From contig LOER01000037.1 of NCBI GenBank assembly GCA_001515945.1, forward strand, positions 1 to 47,602: a stretch of DNA of 47,602 nucleotides, read 5' to 3'. A model generated the notes under the pieces. That model made no database searches, was not told the origin of the DNA, and saw nothing but the letters and a program-made list of their open reading frames with translations. Below, in pieces: positions 1 through 8,633 of this stretch (position 1 is the stretch's first letter; each line of letters starts with the position of its first letter). This stretch comes from Desulfitibacter sp. BRH_c19. GTDB lineage: Bacteria > Bacillota > DSM-16504 > Desulfitibacterales > Desulfitibacteraceae. The translations under genes and the position numbers were made by a program.

Positions 1-168
1 AGTGCAGAGCCGCCAGTAGTTCTAGCATTGTGATTTTTGCAATGCCTAGAAATACCAGTGCAGAGCCGCCAGTAGTTCTAGCATTGTGATTTTTGCAATG
101 CCTAGAAATACCAGTGCAGAGCCGCCAGTAGTTCTAGCATTGTGATTTTTGCAATGCGTAGAAATACC
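1..168 (+). repeat. Three tandem copies of a 56-bp hairpin unit (dispersed repeat family)
   Basis: Three head-to-tail units start at 1, 57 and 113 with an exact 56-base period. Units 1 and 2 are identical; unit 3 differs by one base (cctaga becomes cgtaga). Each can fold into a hairpin: TTCTA-GCATTG pairs with CAATGC-TAGAA across a 9-base loop, with one bulged base. The bases after unit 3 (169-205) match the 3' flank of the long copy at 38006-38295 (agaagataggagtcttgg), so this is one end of a larger element. The window starts inside the array, so more units may lie upstream. No coding sequence is seen here. Confidence 0.93.
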
Positions 169-175
169 AGTGCAA

Positions 176-326
176 GGCCAGAAGATAGGAGTCTTGGAGT
201 AAAACTAGCCAATTTGCACTATCATTGAGCATAATTTTCATAGGTAAATAGTATTAATTCAACTAAAGCTTCCGCCTGAACAATAGCTTTGTCTTAAACT
301 AAGTTTTGTTTCATGAGCATAGCAAA
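176..326. other. Intergenic stretch downstream of parB: degenerate repeat flank
   Basis: About 150 bases between the tandem repeat and parS. The first 30 bases match the 3' flank of the dispersed repeat. Later pieces (aagcttccgc, aagttttgttt) resemble the flanks of the copies near 19860-20030 and 39150-39180, so this is probably decayed repeat sequence. No gene or RNA is recognised. Confidence 0.45.
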
Positions 327-342
327 TGTTTCACGTGAAACA
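327..342. other. parS: parS centromere site
   Basis: The sequence TGTTTCACGTGAAACA is a perfect 16-bp palindrome identical to the consensus ParB/Spo0J loading site of Bacillota. It sits 46 bases beyond the parB stop codon. ParB is known to load at such sites as a CTP-dependent clamp and spread onto flanking DNA. It is the only full match I saw in this window. Confidence 0.97.
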
Positions 343-380
343 TTTAAAGGAGTTGCTTTTATTGCAACCCCCTTAAATGT
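341..380 (-). terminator. Hairpin after parB, possible terminator overlapping parS edge
   Basis: On the minus strand a 16-bp near-perfect stem (CATTTAAGGGGGTTGC with GCAACTCCTTTAAATG, two G.U pairs) follows parB directly. Its 3' arm runs into parS. The T-run is short, so termination strength is uncertain. Confidence 0.55.
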
Positions 381-387
381 TTCAATC

Positions 388-1293
388 CTATGCGCTGTGC
401 TCATCTTCTAATATGATTTCTAACAGCCTATCTAATTCATCATCCGAATAGTAACTAATTTCAATTCTTCCCTTACCTTTTTGATATTTTAGTTGAACTT
501 TTGTGCCGAAGTATGTCTGTAGCTTTTCTTCCAGTTCGTCCACTAAAGGATCTATTTTGTTTTCATTTGTTTTTAGCTCTTTGGTTTTCTTGTCTTCTTT
601 CTCATCCTCGCGAGAGGAACTCTCTCCCATATGTGCAATCATATCTTCTACTTGCCTAACTGAAAGTTTTTCGTCAATAATTCTATATGCTATTTCTTTT
701 TGAATTGCATCATCCTGGATAGAAAGCAATGCCCTAGCATGTCCCGTAGATAACTGCCCTTCCGATAAAAGGCTTTTTACTTCTGCAGGTAAGTTTAATA
801 ATCTTAAGGTGTTTGCTATATATGGCCTGCTTTTACCCACTTTTTTTGCAAGTTCCTCTTGCGTTAAATTATATTCTTCAATTAACGTCTTAAATGCCCA
901 GGACTCCTCAATTGGATTAAGGTCTTCCCTCTGGATATTTTCTATTAACGCTATCTCTGATACCTGTTGCGGGCTATAATCTTTTATAATGGCAGGTATC
1001 TTGTCCATTTCAGCTAACTGACAAGCACGCCAACGTCTTTCTCCTGCTACAATCTCATATCTATTGTCTGTCTTTCTTCTTACTATTATCGGCTGAACTA
1101 CTCCGTGTTCCTTTATTGATCTTGCTAATTCATTTAATTTTTCTTTATCAATATTTCTCCTTGGCTGATTTTCATTGGGTTGAATATAGGTTAAATCAAG
1201 CCACTGTATATCTTTATTCTCCTCGTCTGCAAGTGGGACTGGAGGTATTAAAGCCTTTAATCCCTTTCCTAGCCCTTTTTTAATCAATTTCAA
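388..1293 (-). CDS. parB: Chromosome partitioning protein ParB (Spo0J family)
   Basis: 301 aa. ParB is a CTP-hydrolysing DNA clamp that loads at parS and organises the origin for segregation with ParA. The N-terminal CTPase domain shows GERRWRA (res 84-90) and ENIQRE (118-123), the nucleotide-binding motifs of the family. A helix-turn-helix (about 142-165) recognises parS. A charged linker (about 225-245) leads to the C-terminal dimerisation domain. The start is a TTG inside the last codons of parA, preceded by GGGAAG, so the two genes are translationally coupled with 14 bases of overlap. Spo0J proteins also influence sporulation; that role is family knowledge and is not visible here. Confidence 0.97.
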   Translation of the reverse strand: MKLIKKGLGKGLKALIPPVPLADEENKDIQWLDLTYIQPNENQPRRNIDKEKLNELARSIKEHGVVQPIIVRRKTDNRYEIVAGERRWRACQLAEMDKIPAIIKDYSPQQVSEIALIENIQREDLNPIEESWAFKTLIEEYNLTQEELAKKVGKSRPYIANTLRLLNLPAEVKSLLSEGQLSTGHARALLSIQDDAIQKEIAYRIIDEKLSVRQVEDMIAHMGESSSREDEKEDKKTKELKTNENKIDPLVDELEEKLQTYFGTKVQLKYQKGKGRIEISYYSDDELDRLLEIILEDEHSA

Positions 1294-2041
1294 TCACTTC
1301 CCTTGCTAAATCAATATACACCTGTGCTCCCCTAGATTTCAAATCGTACTTGGTTATAGGCTTTCCATGGCTGGGAGCCTCACTTAATCTAACATTTCTT
1401 GGTATGATGGTACTAAAAACCTTGCCCTTAAAGTGCTCTTTTACTTCATCTACAACCTGAATAGATAGATTTGTCCTAGCATCAAACATAGTAAGTACAA
1501 TGCCTGTTATTTCTAATTGGGTGTTTAAATGTTTTTGTATTAGGGATATAGTATTCATTAATTGTCCCAAGCCTTCCAGAGCATAGTATTCACATTGTAT
1601 AGGAATTATCACTCCATCAGCTGCTGTTAGAGCATTAAGTGTAAGTAACCCTAAGCTGGGAGGGCAGTCTATAATTATGTAATCATAATCATTTTTAATG
1701 CTCCTCAGGGTATTTTTTAATCTAATTTCTCTTGATACAGAACTTGCTAGTTCTATTTCAGCTCCTGCTAATTGGATGGTAGCTGGCAAAATTTCTAACC
1801 CTGGTATCTCTGTTTGTAAGATTACTTCATTAATAGCTGTTTCGTTTATAAGTACATCATATATGCATTCTCTTATATTATATCTATCAACACCAAGCCC
1901 ACTACTAGCATTGCCTTGTGGATCAATATCCACTAACAACACACTTTTTTCTGCCTCTGCCAAACATGCACTTAAATTGACGGCCGTAGTTGTTTTAGCA
2001 ACACCACCCTTTTGATTAGCTACTGCATATATTACCCCCAC
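1280..2041 (-). CDS. parA: Chromosome partitioning ATPase ParA (Soj)
   Basis: 253 aa, the usual length for the short Soj type without an N-terminal HTH. The deviant Walker A motif KGGVAKTT lies at residues 11-18, with the family signature lysine before the P-loop. Walker B is in the segment DYIIIDCPPSLG. The ATP-bound dimer binds DNA non-specifically, and ParB stimulates ATP hydrolysis. Soj proteins also regulate DnaA, which fits the position 7 kb from oriC. The start is GTG at 2041, with GAGGTGA eight bases upstream. It forms an operon with parB. Confidence 0.97.
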   Translation of the reverse strand: MGVIYAVANQKGGVAKTTTAVNLSACLAEAEKSVLLVDIDPQGNASSGLGVDRYNIRECIYDVLINETAINEVILQTEIPGLEILPATIQLAGAEIELASSVSREIRLKNTLRSIKNDYDYIIIDCPPSLGLLTLNALTAADGVIIPIQCEYYALEGLGQLMNTISLIQKHLNTQLEITGIVLTMFDARTNLSIQVVDEVKEHFKGKVFSTIIPRNVRLSEAPSHGKPITKYDLKSRGAQVYIDLAREVIEID

Positions 2042-2149
2042 AATTGCTTCACCTCTCTTTTGGCAGAAAATCTGGTTAATATAGTCTTATTCAACATTTA
2101 TTAACCATAGTCCTGCACCTATTGTATAATGTTACTGCCTAAAAAATTT

Positions 2150-2196
2150 AATAAAAAAATAAAACAGGTGCTATCAATATAACGATAACACCTGTT
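2150..2196 (-). terminator. Rho-independent terminator of the rsmG operon
   Basis: Minus strand: stem AACAGGTG..TATC with GATAGCACCTGTT, then TTATTTTTTTATT. It separates mnmE-mnmG-rsmG from parA, so parA needs its own promoter in 2042-2150. I could not pick that promoter out with confidence. Confidence 0.85.
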
Positions 2197-2202
2197 ATGC
2201 TA

Positions 2203-2931
2203 TTATTCTATGGGTCTCTTTTGTGGAATTCCTGGTTTTCTGGGATAAGCAGGTAAATTTTTCTTAGTTTTTTCTATAATTACTAAGTATCTCTCTGCTT
2301 CTACCCCTGTAACTTCAACCCTTTTTAACTCCTTTATTTGTCCCCCAAGTAGCTTTAAAGCTTTTTTGCTCTTTTCAATCTCCTTGTAGACCTCTTTGCT
2401 CTTGTATGCTATAAATATTCCACCAACTTTTGCAAAGGGCATGCAAAGCTCAAGCAGCAAATTCAATGGAGCTAATGCACGAGATAGCACTAAATCATAT
2501 TCTTCCCTATGTTCGGAATTTCTTGCTAAATCCTCGGCTCTTGTATGAATACAATCCACATCTGCAATATCAAGCTCATCAACAACCCTTTTTAAAAAGT
2601 TAACTTTTTTATTGGTCGAATCAATAAGGGTCATCTTGGTATCTGCCATAACAATTTGTATAGGTATCCCAGGAAACCCAGCCCCTGTTCCCACATCTAT
2701 AATACGTAAGTTTTTATACTCTTTTAAATAGGGGATAACAGACAAACTATCTATAAAATGCTTATATATTGCTTCCTGAGGATCTGTTATAGATGTAAGA
2801 TTAACTTCTTTGTTTGCATCTAGCAACATGTCTAAAAATTTAACAAGCTTCTCTATTTTCGTGTTGTCAAAAGAAACTTTTTGCTTAATTAATCCTTCTT
2901 TTAGTAATTCTTGATAATTCTTTTCAATCAT
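2203..2931 (-). CDS. rsmG: 16S rRNA (guanine-527-N7)-methyltransferase RsmG
   Basis: 242 aa, the normal family size. RsmG (GidB) uses S-adenosylmethionine to methylate G527 in the 530 loop of 16S rRNA; its loss gives low-level streptomycin resistance in other bacteria. The Rossmann SAM-binding motif is visible as [14 protein letters not shown] (about res 77-90). The hydrophobic strand and LSRALAPL segment typical of the family follow. The N-terminus overlaps the end of mnmG by 8 bases, indicating co-translation. It is the last gene before a strong terminator. Confidence 0.97.
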   Translation of the reverse strand: MIEKNYQELLKEGLIKQKVSFDNTKIEKLVKFLDMLLDANKEVNLTSITDPQEAIYKHFIDSLSVIPYLKEYKNLRIIDVGTGAGFPGIPIQIVMADTKMTLIDSTNKKVNFLKRVVDELDIADVDCIHTRAEDLARNSEHREEYDLVLSRALAPLNLLLELCMPFAKVGGIFIAYKSKEVYKEIEKSKKALKLLGGQIKELKRVEVTGVEAERYLVIIEKTKKNLPAYPRKPGIPQKRPIE

Positions 2932-4810
2932 TTGCCTTGCTCCTGTTTCTTTGTTCTAAATATATTAACAGAACATTGATATCCGCTGGGTTAACTCCAC
3001 TAATTCTTGATGCTTGCCCAATAGACTTAGGCTTTACTTCTGTTAGCTTCTGTTGTGCTTCCTTTCTGAGGCCCTTTATTTGCAAATAATCTATTTCTAA
3101 AGGAACCTGTTTGTTCTCTAGTCTTTCAAACTTCTCTACTTGATTTAACTGCTTCTTAATATATCCTTCATACTTAATTTGAATTTCTACTTGTTTATTT
3201 GCATCTTGATTATCATCTGAAATATGATACATCTTTTCTAAATCCTTGAGCATTACTTCTGGACGTTTTAATAATTCTTCTAAAGACATTTTGTTCTTAA
3301 TAGGGCTGCTTTCCTTTGCATTTAATATTTCCTTAAGTCCCTCGTCATTAGGCAATGCAAAGGTTTCTTTTAGAATTATTCTGAGGTTTTCCATATCAGA
3401 TATTTTATTTTTAAATCTAGTATATCTTTCTTCTTTAACAGTACCGATTTCATAGCCTATTTCAGTTAGACGCAAGTCCGCATTATCCTGTCTTAATAAA
3501 AGTCTATATTCAGCCCTAGATGTTAACATTCTGTATGGCTCATTTATCCCTTTTGTAACTAAATCATCAATTAGAACTCCAATATATGCTTGTGCTCGTG
3601 AAAGTATAATTGGCTCTTTTCCCTGTACCATTTTAGCAGCATTGATTCCCGCCATTAATCCCTGTGCTGCAGCTTCCTCGTACCCTGAGGTTCCATTTAC
3701 TTGACCAGCAAAAAACAGGCCCTTTACTTCCTTAGTTTCAAGTGTTAGCTTGAGTTGTTTAGGATCTATATAATCATATTCAATCGCATACCCTGGCCTC
3801 ATTATTTTTGCGTTCTCTAGCCCCTTAATAGTATGTAGCATTTTGATTTGAACATCCTCCGGTAGACTTGTAGAAAACCCCTGGACATAGTACTCAAAGG
3901 TGTTCATTCCTTCGGGCTCTAGGAATATTTGATGACGTAGTTTATCTGAAAACCTTACCACCTTATCTTCTATGGATGGACAATATCTAGGTCCAACGCC
4001 TTCTATCATACCTTCATATAAAGGAGATCTATAGAGATTGTCCCTGATTACTGCATGTGTATCTTCATTAGTATAGGTAAGCCAACATGAAATATTTGGC
4101 CTAGACAATACATCTGTCATGAAGGAGAAATTCAAGTTGTTCTCATCACCCTTTTGTTCACTCATTTTCTCAAAATCAATTGATCTCTTGTCAACTCTTG
4201 GTGGAGTTCCAGTTTTAAATCTTCCGAACTTTAAACCCAATTCTTTAAATGACTGACTCAGTCCTTTGGAGGCTAAAATGTTATTAGGCCCTGCATCCCA
4301 AGTTGCGCTACCAATAAATACTTTACCTTCCATATATGTTCCCGTAGTAACAACTACACATTCTGCATAATACCTTATGCCTGTACGAGTTTCCACTCCA
4401 CAGATACTTTGATTCTTATATAAAATCTTAACTACCTCAGTTTGTTTTAGATCAAGATTTTCCTGAGCCTGTATTACATTTTTCATCAATAACTGATAGT
4501 AATCTTTATCTGACTGAGCTCTTAAAGATTGTACCGCTGGTCCCTTAGTTGTATTTAATAATCTAATTTGAATCAATGTTTCATCTGTATTGATCCCAAT
4601 TTGTCCACCTAATGCATCTACCTCTCTTACTAAATGTCCCTTTGCTGGGCCCCCTATTGCAGGATTACAGGGCATTAAGGCAATATTTTCTAAGGTTATT
4701 GTGGTTACAAGTGTTTTGCATCCCATTCTAGCAGCCGCCAAAGCTGCCTCACACCCAGCATGTCCTGCTCCTATAACAATAACATCATAATTATCCATAG
4801 TGCTATCCAT
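2924..4810 (-). CDS. mnmG: tRNA uridine-5-carboxymethylaminomethyl modification enzyme MnmG (GidA)
   Basis: 628 aa from the ATG at 4810, the same length as the Bacillus subtilis protein. I prefer this start over the upstream GTG at 4819 because the SD-like AGGAGTGGAG lies at the right distance from the ATG and directly on the GTG. The FAD-binding fold starts at once ([14 protein letters not shown]), and the second signature GTPPRVD is present. With MnmE it installs the 5-carboxymethylaminomethyl group on U34 of wobble-reading tRNAs. It lies between mnmE (11-base gap) and rsmG (overlap), the standard cluster. Confidence 0.97.
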   Translation of the reverse strand: MDSTMDNYDVIVIGAGHAGCEAALAAARMGCKTLVTTITLENIALMPCNPAIGGPAKGHLVREVDALGGQIGINTDETLIQIRLLNTTKGPAVQSLRAQSDKDYYQLLMKNVIQAQENLDLKQTEVVKILYKNQSICGVETRTGIRYYAECVVVTTGTYMEGKVFIGSATWDAGPNNILASKGLSQSFKELGLKFGRFKTGTPPRVDKRSIDFEKMSEQKGDENNLNFSFMTDVLSRPNISCWLTYTNEDTHAVIRDNLYRSPLYEGMIEGVGPRYCPSIEDKVVRFSDKLRHQIFLEPEGMNTFEYYVQGFSTSLPEDVQIKMLHTIKGLENAKIMRPGYAIEYDYIDPKQLKLTLETKEVKGLFFAGQVNGTSGYEEAAAQGLMAGINAAKMVQGKEPIILSRAQAYIGVLIDDLVTKGINEPYRMLTSRAEYRLLLRQDNADLRLTEIGYEIGTVKEERYTRFKNKISDMENLRIILKETFALPNDEGLKEILNAKESSPIKNKMSLEELLKRPEVMLKDLEKMYHISDDNQDANKQVEIQIKYEGYIKKQLNQVEKFERLENKQVPLEIDYLQIKGLRKEAQQKLTEVKPKSIGQASRISGVNPADINVLLIYLEQRNRSKAND

Positions 4811-4821
4811 TATCTCCACTC

Positions 4822-6210
4822 CTATTTACCTATACAAAATTCACTAAAAATCTTATCCATAATATCCTTATCAATGGTATTACCGGTTATTTGGCCAAGC
4901 GCCATCCAAGCATCTTTCAAGTCAATACTTAAAAACTCTTCTGTTAAGCCATTTGCAATTGTCTTCTTCCCTTCCTGCAGAAAGCCTTTTGTCGTAACCA
5001 GGGCGTTTTTATGTCTTGTTCTTGTTATAATATATTCTTGATTTTGTATTACCTCTCCACTAAACACCATGTTTACCAATTCATCTTCCACGAGCCCTAG
5101 CCCTGTTTTCTCTAGCGCTGATATTTCAATTATTTTTGCTAAAGGCAATTGTCTATGAATTTCATCCTTTAAATGAAATCTTTTTAAATCAATTTTATTA
5201 ATTATTACAAGTATCTTTTTATCAATACTCTTAAGCTGTTCCATTAAATTATAATCATCTTCTGTTAATCTCTGGGTATCATCAATCACAAATAGTATAA
5301 GGTCGGCATCTAGTAACAGCTTCTGGCTTTTCTCTAGACCAATTTTTTCAACAATATCTTGCGTATCCCTAAACCCAGCAGTATCGTTTATCTTAAATAG
5401 AATTCCTTTAATTTGAATATGCTCCTCAATAACATCTCTTGTAGTACCAGGAATTTCTGTAACTATAGCCCTATCATCTCTAACCAATGCATTTAATAGG
5501 CTTGATTTTCCAACATTTGTCTTTCCTACTATTACAGTATTAACCCCTTCCCTTGATACTCTACCAGCCTCGGCTTCCTCAATCAAAATATCAATATCTC
5601 TAATACTTTTGTCTATTAATTGGTCCATTTCTTTGATACTCATAGTTTCAATATCATCATCGGGAAAGTCAATTTCTGCCTCCAAGTTTGCTAGAATCTT
5701 CTCTAGATTAGCATTTATATTGTTGATAGATTCTTTTAGGTTACCATCTAATTGCTTAGTTGCTGATTTTAACCCACTTTCACTTTTCGCTGTTATGATA
5801 TCAATTATGGCTTCTGCCTGGGTTAAATCTAGTTTTCCATTTAAAAATGCCCTTTTAGTAAATTCACCAGGATCTGCCATTCTAGCACCCTTTTTTAAAA
5901 CAAGTTCCTGAATTTTCCTTGTTACTAGAACTCCTCCATGACAATGTATCTCAACCACATCCTCACCTGTATAGCTTTTAGGTGATTTCATTACAACCAT
6001 CATTACTTGATCTATAAATTGATTGTCATCGTATATCTTGCCTAAATAGAAGTATCTATCCTTAAATGAATCTTTACTTTTCTTATATTTTGAAACAAAT
6101 ATATCACTTATTATATCAGTTGATTGACTGCCAGTAATTCTAATTATAGCTATTCCACCTTCTCCGGGAGGGGTAGCTATCCCTACAATAGCCTCCTGTG
6201 TATAATGCAT
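4822..6210 (-). CDS. mnmE: tRNA modification GTPase MnmE (TrmE)
   Basis: 462 aa from the ATG at 6210, which has GGTGAT six bases upstream; a GTG at 6222 is possible but poorly placed. Order of parts: N-terminal tetrahydrofolate-binding domain; helical domain; G domain with [10 protein letters not shown] (G1), DTAG (G3) and NKID (G4); C-terminal helices ending in FCIGK, whose cysteine is the conserved CxGK motif. It is the partner of MnmG in U34 modification. A terminator separates it from jag, so it probably begins its own transcription unit. Confidence 0.97.
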   Translation of the reverse strand: MHYTQEAIVGIATPPGEGGIAIIRITGSQSTDIISDIFVSKYKKSKDSFKDRYFYLGKIYDDNQFIDQVMMVVMKSPKSYTGEDVVEIHCHGGVLVTRKIQELVLKKGARMADPGEFTKRAFLNGKLDLTQAEAIIDIITAKSESGLKSATKQLDGNLKESINNINANLEKILANLEAEIDFPDDDIETMSIKEMDQLIDKSIRDIDILIEEAEAGRVSREGVNTVIVGKTNVGKSSLLNALVRDDRAIVTEIPGTTRDVIEEHIQIKGILFKINDTAGFRDTQDIVEKIGLEKSQKLLLDADLILFVIDDTQRLTEDDYNLMEQLKSIDKKILVIINKIDLKRFHLKDEIHRQLPLAKIIEISALEKTGLGLVEDELVNMVFSGEVIQNQEYIITRTRHKNALVTTKGFLQEGKKTIANGLTEEFLSIDLKDAWMALGQITGNTIDKDIMDKIFSEFCIGK

Positions 6211-6280
6211 TATTATCACCACTTTAGATTATTGTTTATTCTTGTAATTTTTCTTTATTATGCTCAAACTCTATATAATA

Positions 6281-6308
6281 AAACCCAGTAATTTGAATCA
6301 CTGGGTTT
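6281..6308 (-). terminator. Rho-independent terminator of the rpmH-to-jag operon
   Basis: Minus-strand stem AAACCCAGT with ACTGGGTTT, followed by TATTATATA. It lies 6 bases past the jag stop and ends the unit that starts at rpmH. Confidence 0.8.
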
Positions 6309-6313
6309 AAGTT

Positions 6314-6934
6314 CTATCTTTTTAGACTAATAACCACTTTTCTATAAGGCTCGTCGCCTTCACTATAGGTCTGTATCCCACTCTTATTTTGTAATGCAGT
6401 ATGAATTATTCTTCTCTCATGAGGATTCATAGGCTCCAATGTAATACTTTTATGTGCTTTTTTAACTCTTTCATATAGCCTATTGGCAAGCTTAATTAAT
6501 GTGTCTTCTCTTCTGGTCCTATAACCCTCCATATCGAGTATAATCCTCACGCGTTCCTGAAGTTTTTTGTTTACAGCTAAGTTTGTTAAATATTGAAGAG
6601 ACTCTAATGTCTCTCCTCTTCTACCTATTAAAATTCCAATGTTTTTCCCAGTAACATTTATATAAATATGATCACTTCTATTCTCAACATTGAACTCAAC
6701 CTCAACACGTATTTTCTGTGTCACGAAAGTCAAGAACTCTTTAGCTATTTCGACAGGATCAATGTTTTTTGTAACTCTCACTCTTGCAACTTTTGTACCT
6801 ATTAGACCTAAAAAGCCTTTGCTTCCTTCGTCAATGATTTCTACCTGAACATTATCCTTAGTAACTTGCATTTCCTTGAGAGCCTTTTCAATTGCTTCAT
6901 CAATACTCTTTCCAGTAGTCTCCATTGTTATCAT
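6314..6934 (-). CDS. jag: RNA-binding protein Jag/KhpB (SpoIIIJ-associated)
   Basis: 206 aa. It has three parts: Jag-N domain (about res 1-50, with the GxKGFLG-like motif GSKGFLGLIG), a KH domain with the GxxG-type turn IGRRGE (about 103-108), and a C-terminal R3H domain (MNPHERRIIH, about 168-177). Family members bind RNA with KhpA and affect cell elongation; in spore formers the gene neighbours spoIIIJ. The ATG overlaps the TGA of yidC (ATGA), so translation is coupled; GGAGG lies rather far upstream (13 bases). Confidence 0.95.
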   Translation of the reverse strand: MITMETTGKSIDEAIEKALKEMQVTKDNVQVEIIDEGSKGFLGLIGTKVARVRVTKNIDPVEIAKEFLTFVTQKIRVEVEFNVENRSDHIYINVTGKNIGILIGRRGETLESLQYLTNLAVNKKLQERVRIILDMEGYRTRREDTLIKLANRLYERVKKAHKSITLEPMNPHERRIIHTALQNKSGIQTYSEGDEPYRKVVISLKR

Positions 6935-7614
6935 TTGGAACCAACTTCCTCCTTTATAGCTGCTGAACGTCTTAGTAATAACTGTTCAAATACCCCAACA
7001 ATACTATACATTAACCAATATAACGCCAATGCTGCAGGAAAGGTTCTGCTAATCCATCCTATGAATAATGGCATAAAATATAGTAGCATCTTTTGACTAG
7101 GATTTTGTTCAAGTGTCGCAGAGCTCATTGTTACTTTTTGTTGAAGAAATGTTCCTAAAGCAACCATCACCGGGAGAAAATATGGATCCGGCATTCCTAG
7201 ATTTGGTACCCATAAAAAAGCAGCGTGTGCTAAATTAACGTATTCAGGTGCTAATTCAGGATCAAAAAATACACGTAAGGATCTAAATAATGCAAACAAT
7301 ATAGGCATTTGAACCAAAATCGGCCAGCATCCTGAAAAAGGGTTGGCATTATGCTTCTTATATAATTCCATAATTAACTGTTGCGATTTCTGGGGATTGC
7401 TTTTATACTTCTTTTGTATCTCCTGAACCTGCGGTTGAACTACCTGCATTGTCTTCATTGCCTTAACTTGTTTCATAGTAAGGGGCATCAATACCAATTT
7501 TATAGCTATTGTGAACATGATGATAGCTACCCCGTAACTAGGAAGACCTAACGATAAAGTAATTTCATAAAAGAACTGAATTGACTGTGATATAAACGCT
7601 TGCAATGTGCCCAT
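6931..7614 (-). CDS. yidC: Membrane protein insertase YidC (SpoIIIJ/OxaA1 type)
   Basis: About 227 aa from the ATG at 7614 (AGGGA just upstream); the in-frame GTG at 7626 has no SD. Family members insert proteins into the membrane with or without SecYEG. Hydrophobic segments span about res 28-49 (numbered from the GTG), 98-115, 145-163 and 185-215. No lipoprotein signal or cysteine is seen, unlike Bacillus SpoIIIJ. The groove arginine common in the family is a lysine here (TIAIKLVLMPL, K43 from the GTG), seen also in some clostridial relatives by my recollection. Operon: yidD-yidC-jag. Confidence 0.95.
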   Translation of the reverse strand: MGTLQAFISQSIQFFYEITLSLGLPSYGVAIIMFTIAIKLVLMPLTMKQVKAMKTMQVVQPQVQEIQKKYKSNPQKSQQLIMELYKKHNANPFSGCWPILVQMPILFALFRSLRVFFDPELAPEYVNLAHAAFLWVPNLGMPDPYFLPVMVALGTFLQQKVTMSSATLEQNPSQKMLLYFMPLFIGWISRTFPAALALYWLMYSIVGVFEQLLLRRSAAIKEEVGSK

Positions 7615-7731
7615 TATTCCCTGCACTCTGATTAATCAGATATGACAGGCCCACCTCCTCTAACTATAGAGTAATACTTAATTTTTTACCCTTATTAACC
7701 TGATATCTAATTAGCAAAATCACCTTTTAGA

Positions 7732-7941
7732 CTATGCAGGATCATGTCCCCCCGGATGAAAGGGATTACACTTGATTATTCGTTTTAACGCTTTTAATAA
7801 ACCAATAAATAATCCATATTTATCTAAAACTTGAATTGTATATTGAGAACAAGTAGGATAAAATCTACATCTTCTTCCAAACATAGGAGAAAGATACTTT
7901 TGATAGAGACTTATGATTCTAATTAAAAAACTTACAATCAT
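7732..7941 (-). CDS. yidD: Membrane protein insertion efficiency factor YidD
   Basis: 69 aa, the normal length. The two family signatures are present: CRFYPTCSQYT with its cysteines, and HPGGHDP at the C-terminus. The N-terminal amphipathic helix (MIVSFLIRIISLYQKYL) is expected to lie on the inner membrane face. YidD is thought to help YidC-dependent insertion. It overlaps rnpA by 4 bases (ATGA) and is followed by yidC, as in most bacteria. Confidence 0.97.
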   Translation of the reverse strand: MIVSFLIRIISLYQKYLSPMFGRRCRFYPTCSQYTIQVLDKYGLFIGLLKALKRIIKCNPFHPGGHDPA

Positions 7942-8263
7942 AATTTTACCTCTTTTAATTTCCTAACTACTTCTCTTTCGACTTGTTGGTAGGAAAATCC
8001 TTTTATTTTCGGTCTTGCAATAAAAATAAAGTCATAGCCATGAGGAAATAAATGCAAGTTTTTTCTGCAAATTTCTCTTAATGACCTTTTTACTTTATTT
8101 CTAACTACTGCATTACCAACTTTTTTAGAAACACTAAAGCCTATTCTAAAATTCTCCGACTTTTTATAATAGACCACCACAGATCCACCTACAACTGTTT
8201 TTCCCTGTGTGTAGATTTTATTAAAGTCACTTTTTTTTTTAATCTATATTGCTTTTGTAACAT
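7938..8263 (-). pseudogene. rnpA: Ribonuclease P protein component, split by an apparent frameshift in an A10 run
   Basis: RnpA binds the RNase P RNA and helps mature tRNA 5' ends. The open frame from a GTG at 8180 gives only 80 aa (RIGFSVSKKVGNAVVRNKVKR, the RNR signature, then the C-terminal helices). The missing N-terminus is upstream in another frame: ATG at 8263 reads MLQKQYRLKKK, then after the A10 run (8231-8240) SDFNKIYTQGKTVVGGS continues straight into the 80-aa part. Adding one A would give a normal 108-aa RnpA. So this is either a sequencing or assembly error in the homopolymer, slippage-dependent expression, or a true lesion. RnpA is essential in studied bacteria, so a dead gene is unlikely. 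Confidence 0.88.
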
Positions 8264-8344
8264 AATACTGCCCCCGCAAAAATTTTACATTTTTTACTAG
8301 TCTTATTATTAACCTCTATTCTTAATTCTAATCAATAGAAGTTA

Positions 8345-8372
8345 AAAAGGCCACTTGAAGCGGCCTTTTTAA
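8345..8372 (-). terminator. Terminator or attenuator between rpmH and rnpA
   Basis: Minus strand: AAAAAGGCC and GGCCTTTTT pair around a 9-base loop, directly after the rpmH stop. This would give more rpmH than rnpA transcript, with read-through into rnpA. Confidence 0.8.
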
Positions 8373-8503
8373 GCACTTAAAATCTTTCTTCCCTTACGGC
8401 GCCTGTTTCTAATGATATTTCTACCAGCCTTTGTTGACATTCTACTTAAAAACCCATGAATTCTTGATCTTTTACGCTTTTTGGGTTGATATGTCCTTTT
8501 CAA
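8369..8503 (-). CDS. rpmH: 50S ribosomal protein L34
   Basis: 44 aa, the usual length. The whole protein is basic: it starts [18 protein letters not shown] and ends [12 protein letters not shown], with the family signature RTYQP and the KRSR.HGF block. The start is TTG at 8503, with AAAGGGGG about nine bases upstream. It is transcribed divergently from dnaA across the origin. A consensus promoter lies at 8552-8580. Confidence 0.98.
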   Translation of the reverse strand: MKRTYQPKKRKRSRIHGFLSRMSTKAGRNIIRNRRRKGRKILSA

Positions 8504-8551
8504 AATTTAAACCCCCTTTTTTCCATACCTAATACCTACACACGTAGTAAA

Positions 8552-8580
8552 ATTATAGGCCACAGTTATATAACTGTCAA
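8552..8580 (-). promoter_or_regulatory. Sigma-A promoter of rpmH with a palindrome in the spacer
   Basis: Minus strand: -35 TTGACA (8580-8575), 17-base spacer, -10 TATAAT (8557-8552), both perfect. The spacer and the last bases of the -35 form a perfect 16-bp palindrome, ACAGTTATATAACTGT (8562-8577), a good candidate operator. Confidence 0.88.
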
Positions 8581-8633
8581 GGTTAGATGTAGTATTTTCA
8601 AAAAAAACAGTATATAATTAAAAATAGGTAGGT

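Noticed and set aside
1-168. CRISPR array
   Set aside because: The whole 56-base period is repeated with no unique spacers, and no cas genes are present.
375-384. Second parS site near the parB stop (AAATGTTTCA)
   Set aside because: Only a half site; the inverted half is missing.
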